A stretch of 52,708 bases of DNA from an uncultured Prevotella sp. (GCA_905234265.1 CAJOHJ010000014.1:1-52708), one strand, 5' to 3'. Positions 17,597-26,785 are shown, counted from the stretch's first letter. Numbers and translations: made by a program. The notes: a model not told the origin generated them from the sequence alone.

Positions 17597-18382
17597 TTAT
17601 TCTTTTACACTCACGCGGCCCTCAATGTTTGAGTCGGCCTCTATGCCCTGGCTGGCTAAGTGGCGGAAGTAGTTCATGATTACGAACCTCGAGTTGTTCG
17701 ACACGTCCTGCGGTGAGTTGATGTTGCGTCCCTTCTTGAAAGCCTCCATCTTGTCGGTGCCTCCCAGCAGGTAGTCGATGGTGGTTACGCGGTAGTCCTT
17801 GTCTTTCTGGACGGGCTGCCCTCCGATGGTTGCGCTGAGCAGCCTGCCGTCCTTGCTGATTTCCATTCGCACTGAGTGGCTCACGCCTTCGCCGCCCACG
17901 GAAGCCATCTGCGCGAACAGCTCCAGCACGTCGCTGCCCGACAGCGTAATGAATGCGATTTTGTTTTCAAAGGGAGCCACGTCCAGCACGTCGCCGTAGG
18001 TCACGTCGCCCTTTGGCAGGTCGGCGCGCACGCCGCCCATGTTGTAGACTCCGAAGTCGGCAGTCTCGCCGTAGTCTTTTGCTGCCCACACCAGTATGTC
18101 GGCCAGCAGGTTCGACAGAGTGCCTTCGGGCCGCTGTGCAGTCATGTATTTCGCCGACCGTCCCACCACAGGGCCCATGACGCTGTCGACGTCGTGCTTG
18201 TATGGTTTCAGGAAATCCGTGGCCGTTGCTGGTATGGCAGCGTCGTAGCGGCTGTCCACTACTATTCGGCTTCGCTCCATGCCTGCCACCGTGTAGTGGC
18301 TCTTGCATGCCGTCAGCATCATGGCGGCTATGAGCGTCAGCATCAGTGATGCGCCTTTGTGCGCAGAAAGGTTGTTAGTCAT
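17597..18382 (-). CDS. 5'-nucleotidase, C-terminal domain protein (lipoprotein)
   Basis: This 261-residue protein has a lipobox signal (LIAAMMLTAC). It contains the UshA C-terminal fold with the substrate-binding region NLLADILVWAAK, VYNMGGVRADLPKGDVTYGDV and PFENKIAFITLSG. In most bacteria this domain is fused behind the metallophosphatase domain. Here it is a separate gene and comes first in the operon. The lipid anchor may tether the catalytic half. It lies 21 bp below the thioredoxin-fold lipoprotein gene. Confidence 0.88.
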   Translation of the reverse strand: MTNNLSAHKGASLMLTLIAAMMLTACKSHYTVAGMERSRIVVDSRYDAAIPATATDFLKPYKHDVDSVMGPVVGRSAKYMTAQRPEGTLSNLLADILVWAAKDYGETADFGVYNMGGVRADLPKGDVTYGDVLDVAPFENKIAFITLSGSDVLELFAQMASVGGEGVSHSVRMEISKDGRLLSATIGGQPVQKDKDYRVTTIDYLLGGTDKMEAFKKGRNINSPQDVSNNSRFVIMNYFRHLASQGIEADSNIEGRVSVKE

Positions 18383-18403
18383 AGAATAGTATGTTTTTTC
18401 GCT

Positions 18404-19426
18404 TTATTTGTCGTCCTTCAGCATTTTCTCTATCTGCTGCTCCATCTTCTGCGGTGTCAGCGAGCGTGCCACGATGGTTCCCGTCTTGTCGGCGATGATG
18501 TTCTCCGGCACGTCGCAGAAGCCCATCGTCCTGAGCAGCGGCGACTGCCACATCTTGCCGTCGCATATCGTCGGCCATTGCAGCGAATCGCGCTCTGTGA
18601 CCCTGCGGCGGCACTCCTTCGGGTTGCCGTCGATGCAGATGCTGACTATTGCGAGGCGTCCCTCGTAGCGGTGCTTCAGATTGTTGAGGCGCCGCTGCAT
18701 GTCATTGCTCTGTGCGCTCCATGATGCCCATAGCGACACCACGTTGGCCTCTGCCTTGAGCTGCTGGCCGGAAACCTTCTTGCCGTTGACGTCTGTTGCC
18801 TGGAACTGCGGCAGTTTCTTGCTGTCGGTGGCATTGCCCATGGCCTTCAGCCCGTTGGCGAGCCGCTTCAGCCATGCGTTGTCGGGCTGTGCCTTCAGCA
18901 GGAGTGCCGACAGCTGGCTGGCCTTCTTCAGGTTCAGGTTTTCTGCCGACGCAAAGAAGCGCCACAGCACGTAGACGCTGACCCTCGACTCCGGGTGCTG
19001 CCTGATGAAGTCCTCGGCAGCCTTGGGGATGTCCGGCGGCATGAGCTTGTTCAGGTCCATGCGGAACTGCGTCATCAGCTTGTTGTCCGGCGTGCCCAGT
19101 ATGGTAATCTCGCGCAGGTGTGATGCGTCGCCCTTTATCTTCACCGTCTCGCCGGGGCTTGCAAACACGGGCTGCTCCGAGAAGTTGGGGAACACCAGCA
19201 CCATTGTGGCCTCTGCGGGCATCGGGATGTCGTAGGCAAAGCGGCCTTCGCGCAGCATGATGGTGTCGATGCCTTCCAGGCCCCCGTCGGTGCTGTATAC
19301 GAGCAGCTGTGCCTGGTTGATGTTGCGCAGGCGGCCCTCTATGCGGAACTTTCCGCTGTCGCTGCCGCAGGCTGTCAGCAGCACGGCGGCCATCGTCAGG
19401 CAGAGGGTTGTAAACGTTTTTGTCAT
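18404..19426 (-). CDS. Thioredoxin-fold lipoprotein lacking the CxxC motif (DUF4369-TlpA type)
   Basis: With the ATG at 19426 the protein starts MTKTF and has a short lipobox signal (MAAVLLTAC); an upstream ATG at 19447 is also possible. Residues about 20-115 resemble a DUF4369 beta domain, and residues about 205-340 a TlpA/AhpC thioredoxin fold. The redox motif, normally WATWCxxC, reads WASWSAQS here (codons at 18707-18718), so both cysteines are serine. The protein cannot act as a standard thiol-disulfide reductase and may bind a partner or substrate instead. It is co-directional with the split nucleotidase genes. Confidence 0.85.
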   Translation of the reverse strand: MTKTFTTLCLTMAAVLLTACGSDSGKFRIEGRLRNINQAQLLVYSTDGGLEGIDTIMLREGRFAYDIPMPAEATMVLVFPNFSEQPVFASPGETVKIKGDASHLREITILGTPDNKLMTQFRMDLNKLMPPDIPKAAEDFIRQHPESRVSVYVLWRFFASAENLNLKKASQLSALLLKAQPDNAWLKRLANGLKAMGNATDSKKLPQFQATDVNGKKVSGQQLKAEANVVSLWASWSAQSNDMQRRLNNLKHRYEGRLAIVSICIDGNPKECRRRVTERDSLQWPTICDGKMWQSPLLRTMGFCDVPENIIADKTGTIVARSLTPQKMEQQIEKMLKDDK

Positions 19427-19454
19427 AGTCGTTGTTCTTGGCTTCATGGTCTTC

Positions 19455-20432
19455 TTACCAGTAGCTGATGGTTCTTTTCTGCAGGGCCGTCGACTGCTGT
19501 GTCTGCTGGCCTTTCTCCCAGTATGTCATCGACAGCGAGTTGACCGTCCAGTTTCCCTGTTCGTCGCGCTCGAGGAAGTTGTTCCTTATGTTCAGCGTCA
19601 TGATGCACTGTCCGGCGGCGTTGTAGACCTTCTGGTTCTCGGCGGTAATCTCCTCGTCGTCGTTATAGTAGTATTCGTTGACGTAGGTGATGCCCTCGGC
19701 TTCGTTTCTCAGCGTCCGCTTCACGAGGCGGTGGCTGTCGTCGTAGGTATAGTCGATGGTGCTTTTCCCCTGCTGCTCGCTCATGTCGGCGTGCTGCAGG
19801 TAGCCGTAGCGGTCGTACTGTCTGTTGGTGAGTTCGCTGTTGTCGGCCTTGCCGTCCTGGAAGAACCTTTCCACGGGGGCCTCCACCAGCGGATTGTCGG
19901 TGACTATTTCCTGCACGTCGCCCTTTATTCCGCGGCTGACTGCATCCTTGAAGAATGCCGCCGTGGTGTAGTAAAGCACGGTGATGTCCTTCGAGCCTTT
20001 CTCGTTGGCACTCACCGAGAGCTTCACGCTTCCATAGTCGTCGATGTAGAAGTATGCGCCGTCGCGTTCGGTCAGCGTGCCGTATTCCTGCTCAATCTTG
20101 TACTTGAAATACTGAAAGTTGCGCTCCAGCATGCGGCTGGTGCTGTAGGGACCAATGGTTATGTAAGCCTGCTCCACGCAGTCGGTCAGCGGCTTCACCG
20201 ATACCATCAGTTTGGCGCGGATGCCATAGTAGCTGCCGCGGAAGAAATAGTCCTCGCCGTCGTCGGAGGCGCCCCATTCCTGAAATCCGGCATCCTTCAG
20301 CAGTGGGCGCAGGCTGTCGATGGGGCCTTCGATGGAAATGCCGCCCATGCTTATGCACCGCGTGTCAATGCCGCGCGCCAGGCCAGCGGCAGCCGATGTC
20401 AGTATGCAGAAAATTGCTAAAAACAGCCTCAT
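19455..20432 (-). CDS. Exported protein of unknown function with YD-like repeats
   Basis: This 325-residue protein has a signal peptide (LFLAIFCILTSAAAGLARG). The N-terminal half is mixed alpha/beta. The C-terminal half has tyrosine-rich repeats of the YD/RHS-like kind: YDRYGYLQH, IDYTYDDSHRLVKR and EYYYNDDEEITAENQKVYN. Such repeats often form beta-rich surfaces in Bacteroidetes envelope proteins. It is the first gene of a four-gene minus-strand unit with the thioredoxin-fold lipoprotein and the split nucleotidase. Function unknown. Confidence 0.75.
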   Translation of the reverse strand: MRLFLAIFCILTSAAAGLARGIDTRCISMGGISIEGPIDSLRPLLKDAGFQEWGASDDGEDYFFRGSYYGIRAKLMVSVKPLTDCVEQAYITIGPYSTSRMLERNFQYFKYKIEQEYGTLTERDGAYFYIDDYGSVKLSVSANEKGSKDITVLYYTTAAFFKDAVSRGIKGDVQEIVTDNPLVEAPVERFFQDGKADNSELTNRQYDRYGYLQHADMSEQQGKSTIDYTYDDSHRLVKRTLRNEAEGITYVNEYYYNDDEEITAENQKVYNAAGQCIMTLNIRNNFLERDEQGNWTVNSLSMTYWEKGQQTQQSTALQKRTISYW

Positions 20433-20440
20433 AGCGACTG

Positions 20441-20448
20441 CAAAGATA
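20441..20448 (-). promoter_or_regulatory. -7 box of the unknown-nucleotidase operon
   Basis: On minus this reads TATCTTTG, a full match, only 9 bp upstream of the start at 20432. The mRNA would have a very short leader. A TTTG on minus at 20465-20468 is a candidate -33, with spacing slightly short at 16 nt. Confidence 0.5.
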
Positions 20449-20492
20449 AGGAAAAACCGTGGAACAAAGAAAGGAAATGCGGTTTTTCTTCG

Positions 20493-20660
20493 TCTTTTCG
20501 TAATAACATGCAGCGTCGGAAAAATATCTATGCGAGTTACAAAATTATCTCTGTGAGATAAAAAATTATCTCCGTAAGATAATTTCGTAAGTCATTGAGA
20601 TAATTTCGTAAGTCATTGAGATAATTTCGTAAGTCATTGAGATAATTTTGCAGGTTACGG
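20493..20660. repeat. 21-bp-period array B (8 units)
   Basis: Eight units start at 20493, 20514, 20535, 20556, 20577, 20598, 20619 and 20640, in exact 21-bp register. Units 5-7 are identical, AGATAATTTCGTAAGT plus linker CATTG. Units 2-3 carry the reverse-oriented core (AAAATATCT or AAATTATCT). Unit 4 is a dyad (AGATAA, AAAA, TTATCT). The last unit ends in TTTTGCAGG and donates a -33 box to the FAH-family gene. The array fills the divergent intergenic region. Confidence 0.9.
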
Positions 20661-20677
20661 GAAAATTCTTACCTTTG
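20647..20677 (+). promoter_or_regulatory. Promoter of the FAH-family gene
   Basis: TTTG (-33, 20647-20650) and TACCTTTG (-7, 20670-20677) are separated by 19 nt, the ideal Bacteroidetes spacing. The -33 box lies inside the last unit of array B. The ATG is 21 bp below the -7 box. Confidence 0.7.
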
Positions 20678-20697
20678 AGGCCTAAAACACAGAGACG

Positions 20698-21315
20698 ATG
20701 AAAATTTTTGCAGTAGGAATGAACTACATCCAGCACAATAAAGAACTGGATGGCGCGTTATATAAACCAGAGGCACCTGTGATATTCACCAAGGCCGACT
20801 CGGCACTGCTTAAGGACGGTAAGCCGTTCTTTGTACCGGACTGGTCTGAGCAGGTAGACTACGAGACAGAGCTTGTCGTGCGCATCTGCCGCCTTGGCAA
20901 GGGCATCCCTGTGCGTTTTGCCCATCGCTATTACGACGCAGTGACGGTGGGCATCGACTTTACGGCCCGCGACTGGCAGCGGACGGCGCGCAGCAAAGGT
21001 CTGCCGTGGGAAATCTGCAAGGGCTTCGACGGCTCGGCGGTGATAGGACAGTGGGTCGACAAGGAGAAATTCCGAAGCGTCCAGAGCCTCCGTTTCCGTC
21101 TGGACATCAACGGACAGACGGTGCAGGAGGGCTGCGCCAGCGACATGCTCTACACCGTCGACGAACTGGTGAGCTACATCTCGCAGTTCTTCACGCTGAA
21201 GACTGGCGACCTGCTCTATACGGGGACGCCGGTGGGAGTGGGGCCGGTGCATGTCGGCGACCATCTTGAGGGGTGGATTGAAGACAGGAAGCTCCTGGAA
21301 TTTAACTGTAAGTAG
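20698..21315 (+). CDS. Fumarylacetoacetate hydrolase family protein
   Basis: This 205-residue cytoplasmic enzyme of the FAH fold starts MKIFAVGMNY. Family motifs are PVIFTKADSAL, DYETELVV (metal acids), GIDFTARDWQ and GDLLYTGTPVGVGPV. FAH-superfamily members act as hydrolases, isomerases or decarboxylases (including acylpyruvate hydrolase) on small beta-dicarbonyl acids. The exact substrate is not readable. The stop is 2 bp from the porU start, so the two genes are transcribed together. Confidence 0.9.
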   Translation: MKIFAVGMNYIQHNKELDGALYKPEAPVIFTKADSALLKDGKPFFVPDWSEQVDYETELVVRICRLGKGIPVRFAHRYYDAVTVGIDFTARDWQRTARSKGLPWEICKGFDGSAVIGQWVDKEKFRSVQSLRFRLDINGQTVQEGCASDMLYTVDELVSYISQFFTLKTGDLLYTGTPVGVGPVHVGDHLEGWIEDRKLLEFNCK

Positions 21316-21317
21316 AC

Positions 21318-24300
21318 ATGGACAGACAGAACAATAAAGGAACGGTCTCGCAGGGACGGACACTGTCGCAACGGATAGTGTCGTGCCTTCTTGTCTTCGT
21401 GTCCTGCTGCCTTTCCGCGACTGCCCAGCAGTTCTTCACGCTCTCTGACGCAGAACTGCAGATAGACAGCGTGCTGCCTGTGTTCCGCTGCGAGTTCCCC
21501 ATAGGGCGCAGCTTCGCCGACTCGGCATACAGCGTGAGCATTGAGTATCCGGACCTGGTGCCGATGACCGATGCCGAGGCTGCCCGCTACCGTGCGCTCA
21601 CCGACATGCTGCCGGGCGAACTGCCTGCCGTCAGCCGCATGGTCAGCGTAGATCGCAAGGAAGGCACGCTGCACGTGTCGTTCGTACCTATAGTGATGCG
21701 CGACGGCCGCCTGCAGAAACTTACCGGCTTCATGGTGCGCAAGACAGCGTCGCTGCTGCCGCGTGCCTCACGTCTCTTTGCCGCCGGTCCGCGGCAGGCA
21801 GCTGCCACCGGCCGCTATGCCGAAAGCTCTGTGCTGAGCAGCGGCCAGTGGGCGAAGATACGCATCCCCTCGACGGGCATCTACCAGCTTACGGAGAGCC
21901 TTGTACAGCAGGCTGGCTTCAGCAGTCTCGACAGGGTGAAGATATACGGCTACGGCGGCGGCATGCAGCCCGAGAGGCTGACGCCCGACTATCTGGCCGA
22001 AACCGACGACCTCCACGAGGTGGCTACATGCAAGGTTGGTTCCGTGCGACTGTTCTACGGCATCGGCCCCGTCACCTGGAACAGCAACAACCAGCGTGTC
22101 AGAAATCCATATTCACAATACGGTTACTACTTCCTCACCGAGAGCGACGAGCAGCCGCTGACCGTCAGCGAGGCTGACTTCCTGGCCGCCAGCTATCCGT
22201 TGGCCGACCATTACAACTCGCTCTACGAGGTCGACGACTATGCCTGGTTCTCGGGAGGGCGCAACTTGTACGACGCACAGCCGCTGGAGCCTGGATCAAG
22301 CCGCATGTATACGCTGGCAGCTGCAGGCAATCCGTCGGCAGGTGGCACGCTCACCGTCGCCGTCTCTGCCGACAAGGCCAGCACCGTGAGCGTCTATCTC
22401 AACGGACAGCAGCTCATGACCTCCAGCAACTCGGCGGCCACTATATCCATCAGCAGCCCGGGCAGCTACGACAAGATGCGCACCAACCAGCGCACATTCA
22501 ACGTCTCGGACCTGCAGGCGTCGAACACCATCACGCTGACAACCACGACGGGCAGCGGAACGGTGCGCCTCGACTACATTTCCCTGCACTGCAACCAGCC
22601 CTGCGCAACACCATCGCTGCAAACGGCACATCCCACTCCGGAATTCGTATACCGCATAACCAACCAGAACCACCACGCCGACCCTCAGGCCGACATGGTA
22701 ATCATCATCCCCACGACGCAAAAGCTCCTTTCACAGGCCATGCAGCTGAAGACGCTCCACGAGCAGCTGGACGGCATGCGCGTGAACATAGTGCCGGCCG
22801 ACGAGCTGTACAACGAGTTCTCCAGCGGCACACCCGATGCCAACGCTTACAGACGATACATGAAAATGCTCTACGACCGTGCAGACTCTGAGGCCGACAT
22901 GCCGCGCTTCCTGCTGCTGCTCGGCGACGGAGCATGGGACAACAGAATGCTGTCAGGTGCCTGGCAGGGCAACTCGCCAAACGACTTCCTGCTGTGCTAC
23001 GAGAGCGAAAACTCATACAGCGAGGTCGACTGCTACGTCAGCGACGACTACTTCTGCCTGCTCGACGACAACGAGGGCGGCAGCATGCTTACCTCCGACA
23101 AGGCCGACGCCGCCGTGGGACGCATCTCGGCGCGCACGGCTGAAGAGGCGCAGATGGTGGTCGACAAGGTTAAGGCCTACGTGCAGAACACGAATGCCGG
23201 CGCATGGCAGAACAGCATCTGCTTCCTCGGAGATGACGGCAACCAGAACCAGCACATGCAAGACGCTGACAGCGTGGCGCAGATGGTTGAACAACTCTTC
23301 CCGGAATTGCTGGTGAAGCGCATCATGTGGGACGCTTATACACGCGTCAGCTCGTCGACGGGCAACAGCTATCCCGACGTTGAACGGCTTATCAAGCAGG
23401 TCATGCAGCAGGGCGTGCTGCTGATGAACTATTCCGGCCATGGCAGCACCGATGCCATATCACATGAATACGTCCTCAAGCTAAAGGACTTCGAGTCTTT
23501 CACGTCGCCGCGACTGCCGCTGTGGCTCACCGCCAGCTGCGACATCATGCCCTTCGACGGGCAGACGGAGAACATCGGCGAAACGGCAATGATGGGCACC
23601 AAGGGCGGAGCAATAGCATTCTACGGCACCACGCGAACAGTATATCAGAACTATAACCACCTGATGAACATTGCCTACACGCGCCACGTGCTGAGCAACG
23701 ACGCCACCGGCCGCCCCACGCCGATAGGAGAGGCTGTCCGCCAGGCGAAGAACGAACTTATTACCACTGGAATAATCACTGGCTACAACAACGACGGCAC
23801 TCCAAAGTATTCGTTCGACACTTCGGCCAACAAACTGCAGTATTCGCTGTTGGGAGACCCTGCATTGCGACTGGCAAAGCCGACAATGCGCGTGGTGATT
23901 GACAGCATCAACGGCACCGATGCGTCGGCCGCTGCCTCTTTCCAGCTTTCGGCAGGCTCGACGGCAACGCTGAAAGGTCACGTTGAACATACCGACGGCA
24001 CGCCGCTCACTGACTATCACGGCACTCTGACTGGCACCGTGCGCGATGCCGAACAGCTGATTGTCTGCAAGCTGAACGACATGTCAAGCGACATGGGCGC
24101 CAGCGAGGCTTTCACTTTCTACGACCGCCCAAGCACCATCTTCAGCGGCAGCGACAGCGTCAGGGCTGGCAAGTTCAAGCTGACATTCGTCGTGCCGAAG
24201 GACATCGACTACTCTGACAACACGGGCATCATCAACCTGTATACCGTCAACGACCAGCGCACACTCATGGGCAACGGAACGTTCAGCAACTTCTACATGC

Positions 24301-24980
24301 AGGGAACGGCCGACGTGGGTACGGGAGGCAGCGGGCCGTCGCTGTTCTGCTACCTGAACAACAGCAGTTTCGCAAACGGCGACAACGTGAACCGCACGCC
24401 ATTCTTCGTGGCCGAAGTGGCCGATGAAGACGGCATCAACGCATCGGGCAACGGCATCGGACACGACTTGCAGATAATCATCGACGGAAAGGAAACGACG
24501 ACGTACAGTCTGAACGACTATTTCCAATATGACTTCGGCAGCTACACGAGAGGCACGATAGGCTTCAGCATTCCTGAACTGGACTACGGCCAGCACACGC
24601 TGCTCTTCCGCGCATGGGACGTGCTGAACAACTCGTCGTCGGTGGAAATGACGTTCAACGTCGTCAATGGCCTGGAGCCGGTAATCGTCGACGTAGCATG
24701 CACCAAGAATCCGGCAACCACGTCGACGACATTCCGCATCGTGCATGACCGCCGCGGCAGTGAGCTGTCGGTAATCCTCGACGTCTTCGATACCTCCGGC
24801 CGTCAGCTATGGCAGCACACGGAAAGCGGAACGTCGGTGGACAACACGTACTCCATCGACTGGGACCTCACTGGCGACGGAGGCACACGGCTGAAGACGG
24901 GACTATATCTCTACCGCATACGCCTGAGCTGCGACGGAAGCACGTTTACGTCGAAGTCGAAGAAGCTGATAATATTGTAA
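21318..24980 (+). CDS. porU: Type IX secretion system sortase PorU
   Basis: This 1220-residue exported protein has a gingipain-like C25 peptidase domain. It matches PorU, the surface sortase that removes C-terminal signals from type IX cargo and attaches them to A-LPS. The probable catalytic pair is H708 (in MNYSGHGSTDAISHEY) and C741 (in WLTASCDIMPF). The C-terminus (TGLYLYRIRL, then KSKKLIIL) is a type A sorting domain, as expected. The N-terminus has a signal segment (IVSCLLVFVSCCLSATAQ). porV begins 43 bp downstream. Length fits the family, which has about 1,100-1,300 residues. Confidence 0.95.
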   Translation: MDRQNNKGTVSQGRTLSQRIVSCLLVFVSCCLSATAQQFFTLSDAELQIDSVLPVFRCEFPIGRSFADSAYSVSIEYPDLVPMTDAEAARYRALTDMLPGELPAVSRMVSVDRKEGTLHVSFVPIVMRDGRLQKLTGFMVRKTASLLPRASRLFAAGPRQAAATGRYAESSVLSSGQWAKIRIPSTGIYQLTESLVQQAGFSSLDRVKIYGYGGGMQPERLTPDYLAETDDLHEVATCKVGSVRLFYGIGPVTWNSNNQRVRNPYSQYGYYFLTESDEQPLTVSEADFLAASYPLADHYNSLYEVDDYAWFSGGRNLYDAQPLEPGSSRMYTLAAAGNPSAGGTLTVAVSADKASTVSVYLNGQQLMTSSNSAATISISSPGSYDKMRTNQRTFNVSDLQASNTITLTTTTGSGTVRLDYISLHCNQPCATPSLQTAHPTPEFVYRITNQNHHADPQADMVIIIPTTQKLLSQAMQLKTLHEQLDGMRVNIVPADELYNEFSSGTPDANAYRRYMKMLYDRADSEADMPRFLLLLGDGAWDNRMLSGAWQGNSPNDFLLCYESENSYSEVDCYVSDDYFCLLDDNEGGSMLTSDKADAAVGRISARTAEEAQMVVDKVKAYVQNTNAGAWQNSICFLGDDGNQNQHMQDADSVAQMVEQLFPELLVKRIMWDAYTRVSSSTGNSYPDVERLIKQVMQQGVLLMNYSGHGSTDAISHEYVLKLKDFESFTSPRLPLWLTASCDIMPFDGQTENIGETAMMGTKGGAIAFYGTTRTVYQNYNHLMNIAYTRHVLSNDATGRPTPIGEAVRQAKNELITTGIITGYNNDGTPKYSFDTSANKLQYSLLGDPALRLAKPTMRVVIDSINGTDASAAASFQLSAGSTATLKGHVEHTDGTPLTDYHGTLTGTVRDAEQLIVCKLNDMSSDMGASEAFTFYDRPSTIFSGSDSVRAGKFKLTFVVPKDIDYSDNTGIINLYTVNDQRTLMGNGTFSNFYMQGTADVGTGGSGPSLFCYLNNSSFANGDNVNRTPFFVAEVADEDGINASGNGIGHDLQIIIDGKETTTYSLNDYFQYDFGSYTRGTIGFSIPELDYGQHTLLFRAWDVLNNSSSVEMTFNVVNGLEPVIVDVACTKNPATTSTTFRIVHDRRGSELSVILDVFDTSGRQLWQHTESGTSVDNTYSIDWDLTGDGGTRLKTGLYLYRIRLSCDGSTFTSKSKKLIIL

Positions 24981-25023
24981 AAAATCAAAATTGACAATCA
25001 AGAAAATCCATAATTGCGAAACA

Positions 25024-26208
25024 ATGAACAGATACACATTAGTTATTGTATTCCTCTGCACATTAGTCTCACAAACGGTCAGTGCGCAGGACAGCAAGAG
25101 CCAGTTCCGCCCCGTCGACCATGCTGTCATCTCGCAGACCATCGCTCCCGATGCGCGCGCAGCAGGTATGGGCGACGTAGGTGCTGCCACCGATCCGGAC
25201 GTTAACTCACAGTATTGGAACCCTGCGAAATACCCGTTCTGCATAAGCCGTGCCGGCGTGGCATTGAACTACACGCCGTGGCTCCGCCAGCTTGTCAACG
25301 ACATCGACCTGGCTTACGTTGCCGGCTATTACCGCATCGGTGACTACGCTGCCGTCAGCGGCTCGCTGCGTTACTTCTCCCTTGGCGAGGTGATGACATC
25401 GCTTGAGGAGAATGCCATGACCGTGAAGCCATACGAGATGTCGGTGGACGTGGGTGCGTCGCTGATGCTCAGCGAGAAGTTCTCCATTGCCGCCGCACTG
25501 CGCTGGCTGTACAGCGACCTGCGATATGACTACACGGAGGACGCCCAGCCGGCATCGGCATTCGCTGCCGACCTGGCATGCTACTACCAGAACTTCCTGA
25601 ACATCGGACAGCGCGAATGCCAGCTGGGACTGGGTCTGAATATTTCCAACATCGGCTCGAAGATTACTTACTTCGGCGACGACCGCTCGCAGTTCCTGCC
25701 GGCCAACATGCGACTGGGCGCATCGCTGATGGTGCCTGTCGACGAATATAACCGCTTCTCCATTTCTGCCGACGTCAACAAGCTGCTCGTGCCTACGACT
25801 CCCACCGAGGACCAGTGGAAAGCCGACGACCCTGACGGCACTAAATACGGCAGCCTGGAGGAATACGTCCGCGAGAAATACGATGACATCAGCTCCATCA
25901 GCGGAATTTTCAAGAGCTTCAACGATGCCCCCGGCGGCTTCAAGGAGGAGCTGGAGGAGATACAGTGGAGCGTAGGTGCGGAGTATGTCTACCACGACCA
26001 GTTCTCTCTTCGCGCCGGCTACCATCACGAGGCCGAGAACAAGGGAAATCGTAAGTACTTTACCATTGGCGGCGGCTTCCGCATGAACGTGTTCTCGCTG
26101 GATGTCGGCTATGTTATCTCTACTGCTACCAGCAATCCGCTCGACCAGACGCTGCGTTTCACGCTTGCCTTCGACATGGACGGCATCAAAGACTTGTTCC
26201 GCAGGTAA
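25024..26208 (+). CDS. porV: Type IX secretion outer-membrane protein PorV
   Basis: PorV (LptO) is an outer-membrane beta-barrel that shuttles type IX cargo from the translocon to the PorU sortase. The ATG at 25024 gives a good signal peptide (MNRYTLVIVFLCTLVSQTVS, then AQ); the frame also opens at a TTG 33 bp earlier, which adds an unlikely leader. The N-terminal block ISQTIAPDARAAGMGDVGAA is the PorV/PorQ family signature. Barrel strands continue to the terminal LRFTLAFDMDGIKDLF. The mature protein is 372 residues. It directly follows porU, the usual pairing. Confidence 0.95.
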   Translation: MNRYTLVIVFLCTLVSQTVSAQDSKSQFRPVDHAVISQTIAPDARAAGMGDVGAATDPDVNSQYWNPAKYPFCISRAGVALNYTPWLRQLVNDIDLAYVAGYYRIGDYAAVSGSLRYFSLGEVMTSLEENAMTVKPYEMSVDVGASLMLSEKFSIAAALRWLYSDLRYDYTEDAQPASAFAADLACYYQNFLNIGQRECQLGLGLNISNIGSKITYFGDDRSQFLPANMRLGASLMVPVDEYNRFSISADVNKLLVPTTPTEDQWKADDPDGTKYGSLEEYVREKYDDISSISGIFKSFNDAPGGFKEELEEIQWSVGAEYVYHDQFSLRAGYHHEAENKGNRKYFTIGGGFRMNVFSLDVGYVISTATSNPLDQTLRFTLAFDMDGIKDLFRR

Positions 26209-26272
26209 GACAGTCATTCGCGCAGGAGCTACAGTCTGTTCTGCAGGTAAGACATAATAAATCTTGAAGACA

Positions 26273-26749
26273 ATGAATATCCGTGTAGGTTTTGGTTACG
26301 ACGTCCACCAGCTGGTTGAAGGGCGCGAGTTGTGGATTGGCGGCATAAGGCTGGCGCATGACAAGGGCCTGCTCGGCCACAGCGATGCCGACGTGCTGCT
26401 GCATGCAGTGTGCGACGCTATACTGGGTGCTGCCAACATGCGCGACATAGGCTATCACTTCCCAGACACGTCGGCAGACACCGAGGGCATGGACAGCAAG
26501 GTCATTCTCAAGAAGACGATAGAACTGGTGGCAACGAAGGGCTACCGGCTGGTGAATATCGACGCCACCATCTGTGCCGAGAAGCCGAAGATGAATCCCC
26601 ACATTCCGCAGATGCAGGAGACGATGGCCAGTGTCATCGGCTGCGACGCCGACGACATCAGCATCAAGGCCACTACTACGGAGAAGCTCGGCTTCACCGG
26701 CCGCGAGGAAGGTATCAGCGCATACGCCGTCGTCCTGCTCGAGCGTTAG
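26273..26749 (+). CDS. ispF: 2-C-methyl-D-erythritol 2,4-cyclodiphosphate synthase
   Basis: IspF converts CDP-ME 2-phosphate to the cyclic diphosphate in the non-mevalonate isoprenoid pathway. The 158-residue protein starts MNIRVGFGYDVHQL; a TTG three codons upstream is not needed. Zinc ligands fall in GYDVHQL and LGHSDADVLLHA. Other family blocks are DIGYHFPDT and ATTTEKLGFTGREEGI. It follows porV by 64 bp. ispD, which acts two steps earlier, lies at 47173, so the pathway genes are not clustered. Confidence 0.96.
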   Translation: MNIRVGFGYDVHQLVEGRELWIGGIRLAHDKGLLGHSDADVLLHAVCDAILGAANMRDIGYHFPDTSADTEGMDSKVILKKTIELVATKGYRLVNIDATICAEKPKMNPHIPQMQETMASVIGCDADDISIKATTTEKLGFTGREEGISAYAVVLLER

Positions 26750-26764
26750 CCGCCGGCCTTGCAG

Positions 26765-26785
26765 AGATAATTTCCTTACTTGTCG
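26765..26785 (+). repeat. Solitary 21-bp array-type unit
   Basis: After the ispF stop, CAGAGATAATTTCC followed by TTACTTGTCG resembles one unit of the 21-bp arrays, including the preceding linker-like GCAG. It lies in the short convergent gap between ispF and porX. Confidence 0.5.

Noticed and set aside
20493..20660. Array B considered as a CRISPR array
   Set aside because: Units are contiguous 21-bp copies without unique spacers, and no cas genes are near.
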